From positions 1,240,001-1,304,000 of the forward strand of contig CAWJXV010000009.1 of the NCBI GenBank assembly GCA_963846915.1: a DNA stretch of 64,000 nucleotides, read 5' to 3'. The notes beneath the pieces were generated by a model that was given only the letters and a program-made list of their open reading frames with translations, was not told the origin of the DNA and searched no databases. The position numbers and the translations under genes were made by a program. The stretch comes from PALSA-612 sp963846915. Lineage in GTDB: Bacteria; Actinomycetota; Thermoleophilia; Gaiellales; Gaiellaceae. Positions 16,795 through 24,840 of this stretch are shown piece by piece (positions within the stretch are counted from its first letter, which is position 1; each line of letters begins with the position of its first letter).

Positions 16795-17448
16795 ATGCGG
16801 ACGCCACCGAGGATCCGCGGCAGCCTCGCGCTGCGGCTGGCCGTCCTCGTCGGCGGCCTGTTCCTGTTCGCCCTCGGAATCGTCGCCTTTCTCGAGTCCA
16901 GGCTCGGCCTCTCTCCCTGGGACACGTTGCACCAGGGCGTGTCCCGGCACACGCCGATCTCGTTCGGCGTCGCGACCATCGTCATCAGCGTCGTCGTGAT
17001 GGCGATCGCGTGGCTGCTCGGCGCGCAAATCGGGATCGGGACGCTCGCGAACGCCCTGCTCGTCGGCGGCTTTGTCGTCGGCCTGACGTCGATCCGCGCT
17101 GTCCAGGACCTCGCCCACGACCCGATCGGTGTGCGGATCGGCCTGCTCGCCGCCGGCGTGCTGCTGACCGGTTTCGGCTCGGCTCTCTATCTCGCCGCGG
17201 CGCTAGGCGCCGGGCCGCGCGACTCGCTGATGGTCGTCGGCTCGAAGCGGCTCGGAATCCGGATCGCGGTCGTACGCGCCGGGCTGGAGGTGTGCGCACT
17301 CGCCGTCGGGTTCGCGCTCGGCGGGACGATCGGCGCCGGCACGGTCGCGTTCGCGCTCCTGATCGGGCCGTCGATCGAGACGTCGTTCTGGGTCATGGAC
17401 CGGGCGCGTCTGACGCTGCCGCCGACGCCGGCCGCGGTTCCGGCCTAG
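16795..17448 (+). CDS. YczE/YyaS/YitT-family membrane protein
   Basis: A 217-residue integral membrane protein with about five to six helices. Features matching the family are LRLAVLVGGLFLFALGIV, the LGLSPWDTLHQG loop and the GAGPRDSLM loop after the third or fourth helix, with a final PSIETSFWVMD. Members of this family have no firm function; some are linked to antibiotic export or surfactin loci. ATG 16795 lies 7 nt past TAGATT, so the message may be leaderless. The hydrolase gene follows after 24 nt. Confidence 0.8.
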   Translation: MRTPPRIRGSLALRLAVLVGGLFLFALGIVAFLESRLGLSPWDTLHQGVSRHTPISFGVATIVISVVVMAIAWLLGAQIGIGTLANALLVGGFVVGLTSIRAVQDLAHDPIGVRIGLLAAGVLLTGFGSALYLAAALGAGPRDSLMVVGSKRLGIRIAVVRAGLEVCALAVGFALGGTIGAGTVAFALLIGPSIETSFWVMDRARLTLPPTPAAVPA

Positions 17449-17472
17449 AGGCCGGCGCATACGATCGAGCCC

Positions 17473-18306
17473 GTGACGCTCGCCACGCACGAGCTCGGGG
17501 ACCCCGCCGCACCGCCGCTCGTCTTTCTGCACGCGCTCGGAGTGGGGACGAGCGGCCGCTACGTTTCCGAGATCGCGCCGCTCCTTCGTCGCCGTGTGAT
17601 CGGCGTCGACGGGGCGGGCTTCGGCGCGAGCCCGGCGCTCGAGTGGACCGGGTACGAGCTCGACTCCTACGTCTCGCGGCTCATCGACCTCCTCGACGAG
17701 CTTGGCCTCGAGCAAACCGCGCTGATGGGTCATTCGTGGGGAGGCCTGCTCGCGTGCCATCTCGCGGCCGCGCGGCCCGAGCGGATGAGCGCGGTCGTCC
17801 TGCTCGATAGCGGCCATCTCGACTATCCCGACCAGCCAGGAGTCGATCCCGACCTCCCGCTCGAGGCCTGGATCCAGCGCGCCGGCCGCACGCGGTGGCA
17901 GTGGCCGTCGCGCGAGGCCTTTCTCGCCGAGCTGCGGGAGGACGCGACGCGGACGACGCCCGAGTACGAGCGGGCCGTGCTCGCCGGGATGGTGGAGGAC
18001 CCCGACGGCTTGCTCCACGGCCCTACGCCGGAGGTCCGCGGGGCGGTCTACTGCGCGCTCGCGCGGGCGCGGAGCAGCGAGGCGTGGCCCACCATCGACG
18101 TCGACAGGATCCCGACGCTGCTCGTCTACGCGACCGAGCCGGCGGACCGTGCGGCCGAGAACGAAGCAGGCGCGCAGCGGCTCGTGCGCGCGATCGGGAG
18201 CGCCGAGGCTGTCCCGCTGCCCGGTTCGGGGCACGACGTGATCGCCGACGGCGGCCCGGCGCTGGCCGAGATCGTCTCCGACTGGCTCGACTCGTCTAGT
18301 CGCTGA
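17473..18306 (+). CDS. alpha/beta hydrolase
   Basis: A 277-residue alpha/beta-fold hydrolase without a signal peptide. The oxyanion-hole HALG follows the first strands (LVFLHALGVG), the nucleophile elbow is GHSWGG (Ser near residue 93), and the catalytic His is in GSGHDV near residue 257. The acid is probably the Asp or Glu after LLVYATEPAD. No substrate can be named; homoserine acetyltransferase-like and esterase-like members share this layout. GTG 17473 has TACGAT at 17460-17465, again fitting a leaderless start. Its 3' end overlaps the convergent cyclophilin gene by 11 nt. Confidence 0.85.
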   Translation: MTLATHELGDPAAPPLVFLHALGVGTSGRYVSEIAPLLRRRVIGVDGAGFGASPALEWTGYELDSYVSRLIDLLDELGLEQTALMGHSWGGLLACHLAAARPERMSAVVLLDSGHLDYPDQPGVDPDLPLEAWIQRAGRTRWQWPSREAFLAELREDATRTTPEYERAVLAGMVEDPDGLLHGPTPEVRGAVYCALARARSSEAWPTIDVDRIPTLLVYATEPADRAAENEAGAQRLVRAIGSAEAVPLPGSGHDVIADGGPALAEIVSDWLDSSSR

Positions 18307-18754
18307 GCTCGATGCGCTCGATCACGACCGGCTCCGCCGGGCGGTCGCCCGAGTCCTTCGCCACCTGCGAGATCTCGTCGACCGTGTCCATCCCCTCGAC
18401 GACGCGGCCGAAGACCGTGTGCTTGCCGTCGAGCCAGGAGCATTCGTCGGCGGTGACGATGAAGAACTGGCTGCCGTTCGTGTTCGGGCCGGCGTTCGCC
18501 ATCGCCAGGGCGCCGCGGACGACGCGCCGGTCGTTCGGCTCGTCCTCGAACGTGTAGCCGGGCCCGCCGGTGCCGTCGCCGCGCGGGCAGCCGCCCTGGA
18601 TCATGAAATCCTGGATCACGCGATGGAACGTCGTTCCGTCGTAGAAGCCCTTCCGGGCCAGGTCCTCGAAATTGTCGACCGTCTTGGGCGCGTCCTCGGG
18701 AAACAGCTCGATCCGGATCGCCCCATGGCTCGTCTGCAGAGTCGCTTCGCTCAT
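18296..18754 (-). CDS. cyclophilin-type peptidyl-prolyl isomerase
   Basis: A 152-residue cytoplasmic cyclophilin. Active-site blocks are present: FHRVIQDFMIQGG (catalytic Arg, Phe, Met and Gln), ALAMANAGPNTNGSQFFI and LDGKHTVFGRVVEGM. Length and start (MSEATLQTSHG, ATG 18754) are standard for the small bacterial enzymes that speed proline isomerisation in folding. The reading frame stays open far upstream through the tRNA and integrase, but that is chance. It sits just left of tRNA-Arg and belongs to the chromosomal backbone. Confidence 0.93.
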   Translation of the reverse strand: MSEATLQTSHGAIRIELFPEDAPKTVDNFEDLARKGFYDGTTFHRVIQDFMIQGGCPRGDGTGGPGYTFEDEPNDRRVVRGALAMANAGPNTNGSQFFIVTADECSWLDGKHTVFGRVVEGMDTVDEISQVAKDSGDRPAEPVVIERIELSD

Positions 18755-18804
18755 GGCGGCACCGTACACGCCGGATGGTGCTTGTACCCTTGGCGAACCG
18801 ACGG

Positions 18805-18876
18805 GCGCCTGTAGCTCAGCGGAAGAGCGACGGCCTTCTAAGCCGTGGGTCGGAGGTTCGAATCCTCCCAGGCGCA
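18805..18876 (+). tRNA. tRNA-Arg (anticodon TCT), island integration site
   Basis: A 72-nt cloverleaf. The acceptor is GCGCCTG/CAGGCGC with discriminator A, the anticodon arm is ACGGC-CTTCTAA-GCCGT with TCT at 18837-18839, and the T arm is GGAGG-TTCGAAT-CCTCC. Its 3' 46 nt recur with two mismatches at 27021-27066. Confidence 0.97.
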
Positions 18877-18880
18877 TCGT

Positions 18881-18910
18881 GAGAAACCCCCGCAAGCCGG
18901 GGGGTTTCTC
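18881..18910. terminator. terminator after tRNA-Arg
   Basis: GAGAAACCCCC and GGGGGTTTCTC pair around a short loop, followed by TCTTT. It is a strong hairpin for the tRNA transcript and, from the other side, for the minus-strand integrase. Confidence 0.85.
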
Positions 18911-18936
18911 GTCTTTCCTGCGCTGTCTGGGGTGAT

Positions 18937-19954
18937 TCAGCGCGTGGCCAGAACTTGGCCAGAATCCGCGAAAACGTCGAGACGCTGGCGTGCGTTCTCC
19001 AGCGAGTCGATGAGCAGGTGCGCGTACGTCTGCTCGAGCATCGTCACGCTCGTGCCGCAGAAGCGCGCGACAGCGTGCGGGGGCACGTTGGCGGCGAGCA
19101 TCCGGGAGATGCCAGAGTGGCGAAGGGAGTAGGGGACGGCGTCGAGCCCGACGAGCCTCACCGCTGGCTTGAAGTGCCGGTTGGCCCAGTTGTTCAGGTT
19201 CAACTGGAACCCGTCTCGGGAGGGGAACAGGAGGCGCGATTCCAGCCTGGCCGGAAGCAAGGCTAGCGCGCTCTTCGCCCGGGTTGGAAGCGGCACCTGC
19301 CGGACTGACCGTCGTGTCTTCGTGCCGCGGACATTCAGAACACCGTCGCCGATGTCGCGGCGCTCGAGGCCGAGCAGCTCGGACGGCCTGAGCGCGCACC
19401 ACGCTCCGACAGTCACGGCGACGTCGTACGGGAACGCAATCGCCTCCGCCAGCGCCTCGACCTCGTCCGGCTCGAGCACGGTCCGCTCGATGACGGGTGG
19501 CGCGGGGTTCGCCCCGGTCTTGGCCGGGTTGCGCTGGAGGTACTGCCATTCGACGGCCGTGTTCAGCACCTGCCTGAACGAGCGCATGACCGAGTGCCGG
19601 TAGCGCGGGGGTAGGCCCGCTTCCCAGGCGGCGATCTCGCCGGTTTCGGAGCTCGATCAACGGAACATCGCCGAACACGGCTAGGGGTCTTCGCATTCTC
19701 GCTTCGAGCGTCTCCACGCTTCTTCGGCTCCGCACCGTCGCGTATCGCTCCAGGAACTGGAGCGTGAACTCGGCGAGTGTTACCCGGTCCGCGAGTATCT
19801 CGCCTCGCTGCCGCGGCAGTTCGACAGTCTGAAGCCACCGGCGTGCGGCGCTCTTCGACGAGAAGCCCGTTTGTACGCGCTGGCCGTCGCGGGTGAACCG
19901 GATCCCGTAACCCTGGGTGGTCTTGTAGATCGTTCCTGCCTGGTCAGCCGGCAC
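18937..19954 (-). pseudogene. tyrosine recombinase (integrase), single frameshift
   Basis: The N-terminal part from GTG 19954 (GTIYKTTQGYGIRFTRDGQR, then GFSSKSAARRWL and VTLAEFTLQFLERYATV) is an arm-binding plus core-binding domain. Near 19640-19650 the frame changes; the catalytic part then reads LPPRYRHSVMRSFRQVLNTA to the end at 18937. Catalytic residues seen are Arg in ALRPSELLGLERRDI, Lys in TKTRRSVRQVPLP, SLRHSG in box II (first His replaced by Tyr) and Tyr in EQTYAHL. Joined, it is about 338 residues, a normal length. One indel disrupts it; whether it is a mutation or an assembly error cannot be told. Confidence 0.88.
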
Positions 19955-20090
19955 GGTCCTGCTCCTTTCCGTTCTTCTTGGTGCTCTTGCCTCTGACGAC
20001 CTGGGCCGTGCCGCCCGACGCGGGCAGTAACGGCATCTTCTTCAGCAACATCGTCTGGACCTGTAACTGAACTAACAGCACGTAACGGGC

Positions 20091-20120
20091 AGCGGGCGGT
20101 TCGGTGACGAGCCGCCCGCT
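20091..20120. repeat. REP-like palindrome, copy 2
   Basis: A 13-bp stem with one G-U wobble (AGCGGGCGGTTCG and CGAGCCGCCCGCT) around GTGA. Same family as 6843-6870 and 23550-23579. It lies upstream of the integrase gene. Confidence 0.8.
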
Positions 20121-20517
20121 GTCACTTTTCAGACCTCCGGCGGGCACTGCATTCGCTCCGCTCGCGTCACAAACGACGATTCTTAACCCGCGCCCGCCGG
20201 AACGCCTCCTCCGGCTCCAGCTTCTCGACCTGACCTAGGTCATTGACGCCATCCAGCGAGAGTCACAGTTCAAAGCGGCGGCCACGAGCGAAGTTCCGCG
20301 AGCTCGAACCGCTCGAGCCACCAGCGCTTCGCCTGCTCGACGGCCGCCCTCGACGGCCCGCCGCTGCCACGGCAGAGCGCAAACCGATCCCGCACGTCCC
20401 GCCGAGCATGCTCGTACGCGACGCGGGCGACTCGGTTCGAACGCGATGCCGCACCCGACGCACGAAACCCATCGACCAGACGACATGCTGGTTCATCGGC
20501 CGCGACCGTGAAGTCTC
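20121..20517. other. island DNA without a confident gene
   Basis: On the minus strand a frame ending near 20270 reads AYEHARRDVRDRFALC and EQAKRWWLERFELAEL, which looks protein-like but has no start codon or ribosome site. It follows the zinc-ribbon relic and is probably a gene remnant. Confidence 0.35.
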
Positions 20518-20664
20518 CTAGGTCGGTCTCGGCGCGTCCTCGTCGCCGAACTCCCGCTGCCAGCACTGAGCGCAGTAGACGATCGGCTCGTCGTTGTAGG
20601 TGAGCTCGAGCCGAAGCTGCGGGCTGTGGCGGCGAGCTCGACGCAGCACTCCTGGCAGCTTGCC
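20518..20664 (-). pseudogene. relic of a small zinc-ribbon protein, copy 2
   Basis: One frame gives TASCQECCVELAATA; after a shift the next gives PQLRLELTYNDEPIVYCAQCWQ and REFGDEDAPRPT to a TAG at 20518-20520. The two CxxC pairs match the relic at 7657-7798, so both derive from one small zinc-binding protein family. No start codon is obvious. Confidence 0.5.
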
Positions 20665-20681
20665 GTGACTTAAGTATCCCT

Positions 20682-22082
20682 TCACTTTGGTCGAGACGCT
20701 GCGGACGCTGCGAAAGAGGGCCCCTCGTCGAGTTCGGCGAGATAGCGGTGGACGAACTGGACGGCCATCGCGCCCTCCCCCACGGCCGACGCGACGCGCT
20801 TGTTCGAGCCGAGCCGAACGTCACCGGCCATGAAGACCCCGGGATAGCTCGACTCGAGGAAGAACGGCGCGCGCTCGAGCGGCCAGGCCGGTGCGCCGTC
20901 CTGATCGGCGCCCGGAGCGAGCACGTCCGGCCCGGTCGCGATGAATCCGCGCGAGTCGCGACGGAGCAGGCCGGCCGCGCGGGGCGTTCTCGGCGCACCG
21001 CCGATCAGGACGAAGAGCGCCCCCGCTAGGACCTCTGACTCCTCGCCCGTCCGGTCGTCGGCGATCACGATCTTCTGGAGCCGGCTCTCCCCGGTAGCAC
21101 GAACTACCCGCGTGCGGGTCCGGATGGAGATCGCTGGGTGGTGCTCGAAGCGCTCGGCGAGGTAGTGCGACATGCCGGCGTAGATCGACTCGCCGCGAAT
21201 GAGCAGCGTTACCGACCGCGCATGCGTGGCGAGATGCAGCGCCGCCTGGCCGGCCGAGTTCGCGCCGCCGACGACGAAGACGTCCCCGCCGCGGTGGTAG
21301 ACGGCATCGCTCGGCGAGACGCCGTAGTAGACGCCGGCGCCCAGGAGCTCCTCGACGCCGGGCGCGTCGAGGCGCAGGTACGTGAAACCCGTCGCGCCGA
21401 TGCCGGCGCGGGCACGCAGCACCGCACCGTTCACGAGCGAAAGGGAGAGCATGGAGCCGTGGAAGTGAAAGCGGTCGAGATCCACACCCACGACGAACTC
21501 GGCGCCGAACCGCACCGCCTGGGCGTATGCGGCCTCGGCCAACTCCCGGCCGCTGAGCCCATTCGGAAAGCCGGGGTAGTTCTCGATTCGCGAGCTCATC
21601 CCCGCCTGACCGCCGGGGACGTGGCGCTCGACGACGACGGTCCTCAGCCCTTCCGACGCCGCAGTCAGCGCCGCCGTAAGCCCGGCCGGCCCGGCGCCGA
21701 CGATCAGGACGTCGTAGAGGTCGAGCGACGGGCGCGTGTGCATTCCGAGCCGATCGGCCAACTCGGCCCGCGTCTTGTGGAACGCGAGATCTTCGTCCTT
21801 GTCGTCGACGGGCTCGAGTCGGCTGCCGTCGGGGAAGAGGAACACCGGCAGCCGCACGCCGCGGAGATCCTCGGGCGCGCCCAGGAACTGGGCGAGCGCG
21901 TCGCGCTCGACGTCGATCCATTCGTGCGCGACGCCGTTCCTGTCCAGGAAGTCGCGGTAGTCCTGGACATGCGACGACCCGCGGTAGCCGAGAACGTAGA
22001 CGTCGCCGCTCGAGTTCGCCAGGCTGATGGAGGGGGAGGGCCCGGCCAGCATCCGCGCAGCTTCCCAGAGCCGCACACGCAC
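20682..22082 (-). CDS. thioredoxin-reductase-like flavoprotein without redox CxxC
   Basis: A 466-residue protein in two parts. Residues about 26-110 look like a degenerate glutaredoxin/thioredoxin-like domain (DVYVLGYRGSSHVQDYRDFL, no active-site Cys). Residues about 122-450 are a thioredoxin-reductase-type module: FAD motif GAGPAGLTAAL, VPGGQAGMSSRIENYPGF, NAD(P)H motif VVGGANSAGQAAL, and the closing FMAGDVR. The CATCD redox centre is replaced by GVSPSD, so it cannot pass electrons through a disulfide. Similar proteins often carry a cNMP-binding domain; this one does not. An oxidoreductase or ferredoxin-NADP-type role is inference. It is the largest intact enzyme gene in the island. Confidence 0.82.
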   Translation of the reverse strand: MRVRLWEAARMLAGPSPSISLANSSGDVYVLGYRGSSHVQDYRDFLDRNGVAHEWIDVERDALAQFLGAPEDLRGVRLPVFLFPDGSRLEPVDDKDEDLAFHKTRAELADRLGMHTRPSLDLYDVLIVGAGPAGLTAALTAASEGLRTVVVERHVPGGQAGMSSRIENYPGFPNGLSGRELAEAAYAQAVRFGAEFVVGVDLDRFHFHGSMLSLSLVNGAVLRARAGIGATGFTYLRLDAPGVEELLGAGVYYGVSPSDAVYHRGGDVFVVGGANSAGQAALHLATHARSVTLLIRGESIYAGMSHYLAERFEHHPAISIRTRTRVVRATGESRLQKIVIADDRTGEESEVLAGALFVLIGGAPRTPRAAGLLRRDSRGFIATGPDVLAPGADQDGAPAWPLERAPFFLESSYPGVFMAGDVRLGSNKRVASAVGEGAMAVQFVHRYLAELDEGPSFAASAASRPK

Positions 22083-22186
22083 GGCTATGGGGCCAGCCTG
22101 AGAGCGCGGGTACGGCCAGCACTACCGTCACCGTGGTCCCGCATGCGGCCAGCTCGTAGCGGACAAATCGACCGGGCGGCGGCTGG

Positions 22187-22665
22187 CTATGCGGCGAGCG
22201 TGTCCGGGAGGAGCACGCCCGGATCGTCGTTCCGAACCGAGTTCACAAGAGGTGAGGCGGGAAGAGCCACCATCTCCACAGCCGGATACGGCTCGAGCAG
22301 TGACTGCGCATGCTCCTTCGACACATTGAGGTCGAGCCAGTCCGCCTCAAGTTCGCGCGGCAGGATCACCGGCATCCGGTCATGCACGGGAGCCACGAGC
22401 TCGTTTGGCCGGGTGGTGATGATCGTGCACGACTCGACCAGTTCGCCGGCATCGTCGGTTCGGCACGTCCACAGCCCGGCGAACGCGAACAGGCCCCCGC
22501 CGGTGATTCGGAAGTGGATTGGCTGCTTCTTCCGTCAGGTCCCAGCGTCCACTCGTAGAACCCGTCCGCGACGACGAGGCAGCGGTACTTGCCGATCAGC
22601 GCCCGGTACTTCCGGCCGGAGCGTTGATCGTCTTGAACGCGATTCGCTCGTCCTTTGGCTGCGCG
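22187..22665 (-). pseudogene. SRAP family gene relic, second copy
   Basis: Segments of the SRAP fold are spread over frames: DERIAFKTINAPA near 22650, YRALIGKYRCLVVADGFYEW near 22580, then in another frame the active-site HDRMPVILPRELEADWL and a normal end NSVRNDDPGVLLPDTLAA at 22187. The N terminus with catalytic Cys2 is missing and at least one frameshift lies near 22535. It resembles the copy at 4927-5600, which suggests both islands acquired related genes. Confidence 0.8.
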
Positions 22666-22739
22666 TAGTTGCAACGATCGCCGCGCCGACCTTTGCTCGT
22701 TAGCGTGGCTCGGAAGGCTGGTTGCGACAGACTGCAGGC

Positions 22740-23405
22740 GTGACGGCGAAGGCTAAGGGGGCGGCACCGATTCGTGTTCTGATCGTGGACGACCACGCCG
22801 TTGTCCGTTCGGGGTTGCGTAGGGTGCTGGAACTGGAAGGGGATATCGAGCCGGTCGGTGAGGCGGGGACGGGTCAGGAGGCGGTCTTTCAGGCGCGGGA
22901 TCTGAAGCCGGACGTGATCGTGTTGGACATCGTCATGGGCGACCAGTCCGGACTCGAAGTACTGCCGATGCTGCTCCATGAGCACCCGGCGGTGAAGGTG
23001 CTGATGCTGTCGATGCTGGACGACCCGCGCTACGTGCGCGAGGCGTTCGACGCGGGGGCGAGTGGCTACGTGCTCAAGGAGGCAGCCGACATCGAGGTTG
23101 TGGCGGCAGTGCGAGAGGTCGCGCGCGGTGGGCGTTATGTCAGTTCCGAACTCGGGGCGCGGCTGGTTATCGGTGAGGCCGATGCGGCGCGACGGGCCGA
23201 GGAGAATCCGCTCTCTAACCGGGAGCGCGAGGTGTTGCGCCTGCTCGCCCTCGGGTATACGAATCAGGAGATCGCGGCGCAGCTGCATGTCTCCGGACGC
23301 ACCGCCGAAACACATCGGGCGCACATCATGCAGAAGCTTCGCCTGCAAAGCCGGAGCGAGCTTGTCCGCTACGCAATCGCCCAGGGACTGCTCGACGACG
23401 CGTAG
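22740..23405 (+). CDS. NarL/LuxR-type response regulator
   Basis: A 221-residue two-component regulator. The receiver domain has acidic DD in VLIVDDHAVVRSG, phospho-acceptor Asp about residue 63 (VLDIVMGDQSG) and Lys in GYVLKEA. The output domain is a LuxR helix-turn-helix: LSNREREVLRLLALGYTNQEIAAQLHVSGRTAETHR. I prefer GTG 22740 to a TTG 18 nt earlier. No partner histidine kinase is adjacent, so it is an orphan in the island. A strong terminator follows. Confidence 0.9.
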   Translation: MTAKAKGAAPIRVLIVDDHAVVRSGLRRVLELEGDIEPVGEAGTGQEAVFQARDLKPDVIVLDIVMGDQSGLEVLPMLLHEHPAVKVLMLSMLDDPRYVREAFDAGASGYVLKEAADIEVVAAVREVARGGRYVSSELGARLVIGEADAARRAEENPLSNREREVLRLLALGYTNQEIAAQLHVSGRTAETHRAHIMQKLRLQSRSELVRYAIAQGLLDDA

Positions 23406-23436
23406 ACGTAGCCTTACCCCGCAACAGAAGCAGCTA

Positions 23437-23477
23437 GAGCCAAGTCGAGCAGCCGGGCGGGCTGCTCGACTTGGCTC
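23437..23477. terminator. perfect 18-bp hairpin terminator
   Basis: Arms 23437-23454 and 23460-23477 pair perfectly around GGGCG. It lies 32 nt past the response regulator stop. Confidence 0.9.
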
Positions 23478-23549
23478 GCCCCGGTCGAGCGCCTTGTTAC
23501 GTGCTGGCCCTCACCGCCGGTGGGGTGAACCCCTGATGTACGGCGACCC

Positions 23550-23579
23550 AGCCGGCGGTTCGGTGACGAGCCGCCCGCT
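23550..23579. repeat. REP-like palindrome, copy 3
   Basis: GCCGGCGGTTCGGTGACGAG with flank forms a stem like copies 1 and 2, in the same orientation as copy 2. It lies in the 348-nt gap between the regulator and GYD genes, which otherwise holds only terminators. Confidence 0.75.
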
Positions 23580-23774
23580 CCGTTCTCATTAGAGCCAGCC
23601 GAGCGGCCCCGTCGCCTGTCGGCTCCGCGCCCGTCTGCCCAGGGGCGGCTGCCCGCACGCTGGAATGGGCGGTCGGCAACCGAGTCCGCGACCGCCAGCT
23701 CATTTTGTCCTGCTCCGTCTCCGGGAGAAGATCGGGGCCAAGCCGGACTAGAGCGACACGGGCTTGAAAACGCG

Positions 23775-23799
23775 GGAGGCCGCCACGAGGACGGCCTCC
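23775..23799. terminator. hairpin terminator of the GYD gene
   Basis: GGAGGCCG and CGGCCTCC pair around a 9-nt loop, 27 nt past the minus-strand stop; TTTT follows shortly on that strand. Confidence 0.75.
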
Positions 23800-23825
23800 A
23801 CGATTCCTTCAGAGCGAGCTTGGCG

Positions 23826-24110
23826 CTAGACGAGCGCCTTCAGGAACAGCTTCACGTCCTCTGCCGGGTACGTCTCGGTCTCGAACACTTCGAGCTTGGC
23901 GATCTTGCCGAGGACGCGGAACGCGGCCTCGAGATCGGGATACTCGAGGATGGCGAGGTACTCCCACGGGCCCATGACCGCCAGGAACCGCTCGACAGTA
24001 CCCCCCTCGGCCTCGACGATCTTGTGGATCTTCTCGAAGTACTCGGGGGTCTTCTCGATGTGCTCGCGCGCGATCGGCGTGAGCCTGAAGAGCCCGACAT
24101 AGGTGAACAT
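23826..24110 (-). CDS. GYD domain protein
   Basis: A 94-residue protein of the GYD family, small dimeric ferredoxin-like-fold proteins of unknown function. MFTYVGLFRLTPIAREHIEK matches the family start, and GGTVERFLAVMGPWEYLAILEYPD matches the centre, where GYD becomes GPWEY. ATG 24110 is chosen because GGGAGGT lies 4-5 nt before it; an earlier ATG at 24149 has no such site. A single gene with its own terminator. Confidence 0.85.
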   Translation of the reverse strand: MFTYVGLFRLTPIAREHIEKTPEYFEKIHKIVEAEGGTVERFLAVMGPWEYLAILEYPDLEAAFRVLGKIAKLEVFETETYPAEDVKLFLKALV

Positions 24111-24624
24111 ACGCACCTCCCAGCTTGGGGGCATCGCGTAGAGCCCCATCGACTCGAGTCTCTCCCTGATCGCACCCAGCTGTATACGCGAATCCTCTGA
24201 TCGGGCTGCTCGAAACCACCCGTCTCACCGAAACTTTCGCGAGGAAGGCTTAGCAAGAGCTGAGGGGGCGAGTCGACGATACGCGGCTCCCCGCTTGTGT
24301 GCATGCGTCTGACCCAGTGCCTGCACGGGGCCAGACGCACTTGTTTCCAGGTGTCCGCGCCGAACCGTGTCCCAGCGGGGGCCGGCTTGGACACGTTCAG
24401 GGTGGCCCTGGGCGGGGTGGCTGCGCATCGGTAGAAAGCCCGCGGGGCGCGTCCTACGCGAAATCTTCTTCGCGGGTGGCTACAGCGGGGGCTGAGCGGT
24501 GCTGCTGCCGGCTACACCCCCCGCCCCAGTAGAGCTCAAGAAACGGGCCTGGCGCGACCCCGCCGGGCCTGTTTTCGAAGACGCCCAACGACCGCTCGTA
24601 CCGGGGCTCCGGCCTGGTTTGACA
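24111..24624. other. 514-nt island stretch without a gene
   Basis: Only scattered short frames are present. One clean hairpin pairs TGCGTCTG (24304-24311) with CAGACGCA (24332-24339). The region lies between the GYD gene and the cyclase relic and is probably decayed DNA. Confidence 0.4.
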
Positions 24625-24840
24625 TCAGCGCTCCACCGCGTACAGGCGCCACTCGCCGGGAATTCCTTTGAGTTCGTGCAGGCCGCGGTCTTGGAACGTG
24701 ATGCCGGAGCCGGCGACGAGGTCTTTGACGGTGCTGGAGACGAGTACTTCTCCTGGCTGTGCGTTTGAGGCGACGCGAGCGCCTGTGTGGACGGCGATGC
24801 CTGCGACCTTGCCGTCGATGAGTTCGCACTCGCCGGTCAT
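24625..24840 (-). pseudogene. class III adenylate/guanylate cyclase, C-terminal fragment
   Basis: The frame reads MTGECELIDGKVAGIAVHTG, then ARVASNAQPGEVLVSSTVKD and GLHELKGIPGEWRLYAVER. This is the last third of a class III cyclase catalytic domain as found in many actinobacterial cyclase/regulator fusions. The metal-binding and substrate residues upstream are gone; the fragment begins exactly where the MFS gene ends (ATGA at 24837-24840). It looks like a truncation at the breakpoint that brought in the transporter. Confidence 0.75.

Noticed and set aside
18296..19954. One continuous minus-strand frame joining the cyclophilin to the integrase N terminus
   Set aside because: It passes through the tRNA-Arg gene, a terminator and the other frame of the integrase; the cyclophilin has its own start at 18754.
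19944..20147. A 67-codon minus-strand frame overlapping the integrase start, considered as an excisionase
   Set aside because: No helix-turn-helix pattern and its 5' half is the REP palindrome; likely not a gene.
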